Source: an uncultured Butyrivibrio sp.
Lineage (GTDB): Bacteria > Bacillota > Clostridia > Lachnospirales > Lachnospiraceae
NCBI GenBank assembly: GCA_947169985.1
Contig: CAMVRW010000075.1
Coordinates: 1-9,453, forward strand
Direction of reading: 5' to 3'
Length of the DNA: 9,453 bases
Within the stretch, counting starts at the first letter, position 1. Each line of letters begins with the position of its first letter. The notes under the pieces are model-generated. The model had not been told where the DNA came from and searched no databases. It worked only from the letters and a program-made list of their open reading frames with translations. The translations under genes were made by a program, and so were the position numbers. This document shows positions 6,216 through 9,453 of this stretch, piece after piece.

Positions 6216-7184
6216 CTACCTGTTCCGATAGTCCCTGGGGCTGCAGCCGTAGACTCTTTTAAAGAGGCGATGGAAAAAGCTGGTGTTTTCGTAGCCCACA
6301 GATTCTGCTATATCAGCAATTGAAACTTTAGAACGTGTAAGAAGAGTACAGGCTCTTTCAAGGCGCTTCTCCTGCAGGAGTTCCTTGAAGGTGTGACCTG
6401 TCTCTTTTTTTATTATACGGCTCACGGTGTATTCATCAGCTTTTTCGGTCTCAGCAAAGTGTTTGAGAGAAGCTGTTTTGTAGGAAGTGTCAATGTATGA
6501 TAGAGCCTTTAAAGTTATTACCTGCTCATAGGAGTTTGATGGAACATGGATCAGCTCTGAATGATTTGTGAGATTAAGGAATAAAAGACCTACAGTCGCC
6601 TGATTTATAGTGCGGCTGTTTTTTTCTGCATCGAGCATGTTCCAGATAAGGTTTTCCATAAGGTTCTGGATGGGCAGGATTTCTGAGACGCTAAAATACA
6701 GGTAGTTACTGGGCATGTCTTTTTTTGTAAGACAACTGATTATGAAGTCGCGAAGAGCGCTGGGCTGGGCACCCATTATGGGAAGGACCACATCAAAAAA
6801 CTCCGGAAGTATCATGAAATTCACAGCGATGTCTTTTTCGCCTGCAGGGTAGATCTCCTGGGTGGCGTGCTGGTTGAGAAAGAGAAGGTCTCCCTCATGC
6901 AACGTGATCTCCTGACCGTCAACGATGTGTCTTGTGCTTCCGCTGCACATGTATATGAACTCCACATAGTTGTGAGTATGCTTCGGAAAGTGAATAAATC
7001 GTACGTGTGGGCGCATATCGATAAGGCGTCCGTTTTTTAATACTCTGGCAGAGTCAATTTCATCTGTGGATTTGGACGCTTCAGGACTATAATATAAAGC
7101 TCTGTTTATGACTTTGTTGCCATCTAAAATTGATTGTTCTTCCTCTGTAATAACGCTGAGTTTATCGAGAAGTACCTGGTTCAT
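6216..7184 (-). CDS. AraC-family transcriptional regulator, probably of rhamnose genes
   Basis: This 322-aa regulator has an N-terminal cupin-like sensor domain (about 60-125, including FPKHTHNYVEF with His69/His71 and the HEGDLLFLN turn), a linker region, and a C-terminal AraC DNA-binding domain. The domain holds two helix-turn-helix units (about 237-258 and 287-309) and the typical IADIAESVGY...FFHRLFKR...SPRDYR ending. The RBS AAGAGGTG (7189-7196 on the minus strand) supports the ATG at 7184. It is transcribed divergently from rhaA, with repeats in the shared intergenic region, so it most likely senses L-rhamnose or a related sugar and controls rhaA/rhaD and itself. The ligand is inferred from context. 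Control of the adjacent lipid operon is possible but unsupported. Confidence 0.9.
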   Translation of the reverse strand: MNQVLLDKLSVITEEEQSILDGNKVINRALYYSPEASKSTDEIDSARVLKNGRLIDMRPHVRFIHFPKHTHNYVEFIYMCSGSTRHIVDGQEITLHEGDLLFLNQHATQEIYPAGEKDIAVNFMILPEFFDVVLPIMGAQPSALRDFIISCLTKKDMPSNYLYFSVSEILPIQNLMENLIWNMLDAEKNSRTINQATVGLLFLNLTNHSELIHVPSNSYEQVITLKALSYIDTSYKTASLKHFAETEKADEYTVSRIIKKETGHTFKELLQEKRLERACTLLTRSKVSIADIAESVGYENTSFFHRLFKRVYGCSPRDYRNR

Positions 7185-7201
7185 AATTCACCTCTTTTTC
7201 T

Positions 7202-7213
7202 TTGTGACCACAA
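7202..7213. repeat. Inverted repeat TTGTG-AC-CACAA at regulator promoter
   Basis: The 5-bp arms and 2-nt centre overlap the -10 box and probable start site of the AraC-type gene. A protein bound here would block that promoter, so it is a candidate repressor or autoregulation site. It is not a standard CRP or CcpA site by eye. Confidence 0.35.
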
Positions 7214-7240
7214 CATATCACATTTTTATATTGCCTGCAA
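7212..7240 (-). promoter_or_regulatory. Candidate extended -10 promoter of the AraC-type gene
   Basis: On the minus strand TTGCAG (7235-7240) is followed by a 17-nt spacer and TATGTT (7212-7217), preceded by TGA (7218-7220), an extended -10. Transcription would start near 7205, about 20 nt before the ATG, and the transcript would include the RBS. One copy of the 12-bp direct repeat (7242-7253) lies directly upstream of the -35 box. Confidence 0.5.
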
Positions 7241-7241
7241 G

Positions 7242-7253
7242 AAAGGACGCTTT
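7242..7253 (+). repeat. Direct repeat copy 1 (AAAGGACGCTTT), candidate operator
   Basis: An exact 12-bp copy of the element at 7317-7328, in the same orientation, 75 bp apart start to start. Each copy is itself partly symmetric (AAAG-GACG-CTTT). It abuts the -35 box of the divergent regulator gene. AraC-family proteins commonly bind direct repeats, and an exact 12-mer recurring within about 160 bp is very unlikely by chance. Confidence 0.55.
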
Positions 7254-7291
7254 TTTATTCGGATTACGACCTTAAATATTTATAGCCAAGG

Positions 7292-7304
7292 TCTTATCAT
7301 AAGA
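7292..7304. repeat. Palindrome TCTTAT-C-ATAAGA in rhaA upstream region
   Basis: A perfect 6-bp inverted repeat around a single C lies between the two 12-bp direct repeats. It is a possible protein-binding site, or simply AT-rich symmetry; nothing in the sequence decides between them. Confidence 0.3.
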
Positions 7305-7316
7305 TAAAGCAATTAA

Positions 7317-7328
7317 AAAGGACGCTTT
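7317..7328 (+). repeat. Direct repeat copy 2 (AAAGGACGCTTT), candidate operator
   Basis: The second exact copy lies 35 nt before the chosen rhaA start codon. A weak -10 candidate, TAAAAT (7337-7342), follows 8 nt later, which would place the repeat at or inside the rhaA promoter. I see no convincing -35 box, as is common for promoters that need an AraC-type activator. Confidence 0.55.
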
Positions 7329-7346
7329 AACACTTTTAAAATATGG

Positions 7347-7355
7347 AAGGGAAGG
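7347..7355 (+). promoter_or_regulatory. RBS deciding the rhaA start
   Basis: AAGGGAAGG ends 8 nt before the ATG at 7364. The earlier in-frame ATG at 7343 has no purine-rich RBS and overlaps the possible -10 region, so the later start is preferred. Confidence 0.55.
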
Positions 7356-7363
7356 TTACAAAA

Positions 7364-8614
7364 ATGACAGTAAAAGAGAGATATGAAGCAGCAAAAGAGC
7401 GCTATGCAAAGCTTGGAGTTGATACAGATAAGGCTATAGAGGAGCTTTCAAAGATCAGCCTGTCAATGCACTGCTGGCAGGGAGACGACGTAGTTGGCTT
7501 TGATCAGAAGGGACCTCTTTCCGGGGGAATCCAGACAACAGGAAATTATCCATACAGAGCTACAACACCTGAGCAGCTGATGCAGGACATAGATGAGGTG
7601 TTCAGCCTCGTTCCCGGTAAGCACAAATTAAATCTTCACGCCTCTTATGCAGTTTTTGAAGAAGGCGAGTGGGTAGACAGAGATAAGCTTGAGCCAAAGC
7701 ACTTTAAGGCTTGGGTGGATTTTGCCAAAAAGCACGGCATTGGACTTGATTTTAACCCAACAATGTTCTCACATCCCAAAGCAGCTGATGCAACTTTATC
7801 ATCTGAAGATGAGGAAATCAGAAAGTTCTGGATCGATCACTGCATCGCATGCCTTAAGATTTCTGAGTACTTTGCAGAAGAGACCGGAATGCCATGTATG
7901 ATGAACATCTGGATTCCTGATGGATTTAAGGACGTTATCCCTGATCGCATTTCACCAAGAAAGCGCCTCAAGGATTCCCTGGATCAGATCCTTGCAACAC
8001 CTTATGACAGGAGCAAGGTTTATGTTGCTGTTGAGTCCAAGGTCTTCGGAATCGGAATGGAGTCCATGACTGTTGGATCACAGGAGTTCTATCTTAACTA
8101 CGCAGCCAAGAACGACATCATGTGCCTCATAGACTCAGGCCATTTCCATCCTACAGAGAACGTAGCAGATAAGCTTTCATCAATGCTTCTTTTCTATGAT
8201 AAGATGGCTCTTCACGTTACAAGACCTGTACGTTGGGATTCTGACCACGTAGTTATCTATAATGACGATGCAAAAGAGATTGCTCAGGAGATCGTAAAGA
8301 ACGGACCGGACAGATTCTTTATCGGAATGGACTACTTTGATGCCAGCATAAACAGAGTGTCAGCATGGACCAACGGAATGAGAAACTTCCTTAAAGCTCT
8401 TTTAAATGCAGAGCTGCAGCCTAATGATAAGCTTTGCAAACTTCAGGACCAGCGCAATTTCACAGAGCTCATGTCACTCCAGGAGCGCATTAAGATGGAG
8501 CCTATCGGTGATGTATGGGATTATTACTGCGAATTAAAGGGCGTTCCTACAGAGGATGATTGGTTTGAGGTTTGCAGGAAGTACGAGACAGATGTTCTCA
8601 GCAAAAGAGCTTGA
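7364..8614 (+). CDS. rhaA: L-rhamnose isomerase
   Basis: RhaA converts L-rhamnose to L-rhamnulose in the cytoplasm, the first step of rhamnose breakdown. The 416-aa protein matches Escherichia coli RhaA (419 aa) almost throughout: SMHCWQGDDVVGF near the N-terminus, GLDFNPTMFSHP, FWIDHC, MNIWIPDGFKD, VESKVFGIG, HFHPTE, RPVRWDSDHVV and DYFDASINR. Metal and catalytic residues recalled from the E. coli enzyme are kept: Glu224, Asp257, His260, His284, Asp292, Asp294 and Asp323 (E. coli 234, 267, 270, 294, 302, 304, 334). The frame opens at ATG 7343, but only the ATG at 7364 has a ribosome binding site. It is divergent from the AraC-type regulator and followed after 42 nt by rhaD, with no visible terminator between, so the two form an operon. 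Confidence 0.97.
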   Translation: MTVKERYEAAKERYAKLGVDTDKAIEELSKISLSMHCWQGDDVVGFDQKGPLSGGIQTTGNYPYRATTPEQLMQDIDEVFSLVPGKHKLNLHASYAVFEEGEWVDRDKLEPKHFKAWVDFAKKHGIGLDFNPTMFSHPKAADATLSSEDEEIRKFWIDHCIACLKISEYFAEETGMPCMMNIWIPDGFKDVIPDRISPRKRLKDSLDQILATPYDRSKVYVAVESKVFGIGMESMTVGSQEFYLNYAAKNDIMCLIDSGHFHPTENVADKLSSMLLFYDKMALHVTRPVRWDSDHVVIYNDDAKEIAQEIVKNGPDRFFIGMDYFDASINRVSAWTNGMRNFLKALLNAELQPNDKLCKLQDQRNFTELMSLQERIKMEPIGDVWDYYCELKGVPTEDDWFEVCRKYETDVLSKRA

Positions 8615-8656
8615 TGTGAGTATATAAGATTTATGACAGGGAAAGGACAGGGAGAA

Positions 8657-9453
8657 ATGAGAGTTTTAGATTCAGAATTTGCTAAAGGCTTTTGCCGTAT
8701 GTGTGTTGATGGATTTTACCAGGGATGGCACGAAAGAAACGGTGGAAACTTAAGCTATCGTATAAAGGATGAAGAGATCGCATCTGTAAAAGAGGAACTT
8801 AAAGAAGACGGTGAGTGGAAGGAAATTGGCACCTCAGTACCTGCTCTTGCCGGGGAGTTCTTCATGGTTACAGGCTCCGGCAAGTATTTCAGAAACGTTG
8901 AGATCGATCCTACAGCTAATATCTGCATCATCAAGGTTGATGAAAAGGGTGAGAAATATCAGATCCAGTGGGGACTTGTAAATGGCGGAAGACCAACCTC
9001 TGAGCTTCCTTCACACCTTATGAATCTGGAGGTCTGCAAGAAGAGAAATGAAGAGATAAGGGTTGTTTACCACTGTCATCCTGCAAATACTATTGCTCTG
9101 ACCTATGTACTTCCTCTTGACGGAGAAGTATTTACAAGAGAGATCTGGGAGATGGCAACAGAGTGTCCTGTAGTATTCCCTGACGGAATTGGTGTTGTGC
9201 CCTGGATGGTTCCTGGCGGAAGAGATATCGCCGTTGCTACTTCTGAAATCATGAAGAAGCAGGATGTTGCAATCTGGGCTCACCACGGCATGTTTGCCTG
9301 CGGAACGGATTTCGATATCACATTTGGCCTTATGCACACAGTAGAAAAGGCTGCTGAGGTTCTTGTAAAGGTTATGTCCATGACAGACAGAAAGCGCCAG
9401 ACAATCGAGCCTGAAATGTTCAGAGCATTGAACGGTCCTTTCGGGATCAAGGT
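8657..9453 (+). CDS. rhaD: L-rhamnulose-1-phosphate aldolase (3' end cut by window)
   Basis: RhaD splits L-rhamnulose 1-phosphate into dihydroxyacetone phosphate and L-lactaldehyde. This is a class II, zinc-dependent aldolase of the RhaD/fuculose aldolase/AraD fold. The frame is open from ATG 8657 to the end of the window: 265 complete codons of an expected 270-280, so only the extreme C-terminus is missing. Early landmarks are WHERNGGNLSYR and MVTGSGKYF. The zinc site is YHCHP (His139, His141) and WAHHG (His209/His210), and Glu116 in SELPSHL aligns with the catalytic Glu117 of E. coli RhaD. The likely RBS is AAAGGA (8642-8647), 9 nt from the ATG. It follows rhaA by 42 nt. The rhamnulokinase gene (rhaB) that links the two reactions is not between them and may lie outside the window. 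Confidence 0.95.
   Translation, partial: MRVLDSEFAKGFCRMCVDGFYQGWHERNGGNLSYRIKDEEIASVKEELKEDGEWKEIGTSVPALAGEFFMVTGSGKYFRNVEIDPTANICIIKVDEKGEKYQIQWGLVNGGRPTSELPSHLMNLEVCKKRNEEIRVVYHCHPANTIALTYVLPLDGEVFTREIWEMATECPVVFPDGIGVVPWMVPGGRDIAVATSEIMKKQDVAIWAHHGMFACGTDFDITFGLMHTVEKAAEVLVKVMSMTDRKRQTIEPEMFRALNGPFGIK

Noticed and set aside
7242..7328. CRISPR array
   Set aside because: There are only two 12-bp copies, no further units and no cas genes; the position between divergent promoters fits operators.
7343..7363. rhaA starting at the upstream ATG 7343
   Set aside because: There is no RBS before it and it overlaps a possible -10 box; the ATG at 7364 has AAGGGAAGG at correct spacing and gives the usual RhaA N-terminus.
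9011..9337. Open frame of 108 codons antisense to rhaD
   Set aside because: It overlaps conserved RhaD sequence including the zinc site; its amino acid composition is unlike a real protein and no family is recognisable.

Overview
The window looks like a low-to-moderate GC Gram-positive genome, most likely a Clostridia member of the Lachnospiraceae (Butyrivibrio/Roseburia-like). This is inferred from frequent AGA/ATA codons, AGGAGG-type ribosome binding sites, the families present (BmrCD/LmrCD-type half-transporters, stand-alone E2-like acyltransferase, AraC-controlled rhamnose genes) and compact operons. No RNA gene, transposon or CRISPR array is visible.

Region 1 (1-3830, plus strand). A 26-codon ORF with a near-perfect Shine-Dalgarno is followed by a strong intrinsic terminator, and only 24 nt after its T-run begin two adjacent half-ABC exporters. 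The NBD motifs say the two form one asymmetric heterodimeric exporter. No promoter is evident between the terminator and the transporter, so expression probably needs read-through. The leader also contains segments able to form SD-sequestering, antiterminator and terminator pairings. The layout resembles ribosome-mediated attenuation of drug exporters such as Bacillus bmrBCD. A long bidirectional terminator closes the operon.

Region 2 (3829-6144, minus strand). A tight three-gene operon reads PlsC-like acyltransferase, then a PAP2/Aur1-type membrane phosphatase, then an E2/CAT-fold acyltransferase without lipoyl domain. All three depart from textbook catalytic motifs. The set suggests an uncharacterised membrane-lipid or envelope-lipid modification path. 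A promoter candidate lies just upstream.

Region 3 (6216-9453). An AraC-family regulator (minus) is divergent from rhaA (L-rhamnose isomerase) and rhaD (rhamnulose-1-phosphate aldolase, cut by the window end). Their shared intergenic region has an exact 12-bp direct repeat 75 bp apart plus two inverted repeats, good candidates for the operators of this regulator. RhaA and RhaD are steps 1 and 3 of L-rhamnose breakdown to DHAP and L-lactaldehyde; the kinase and transporter are not in the window.
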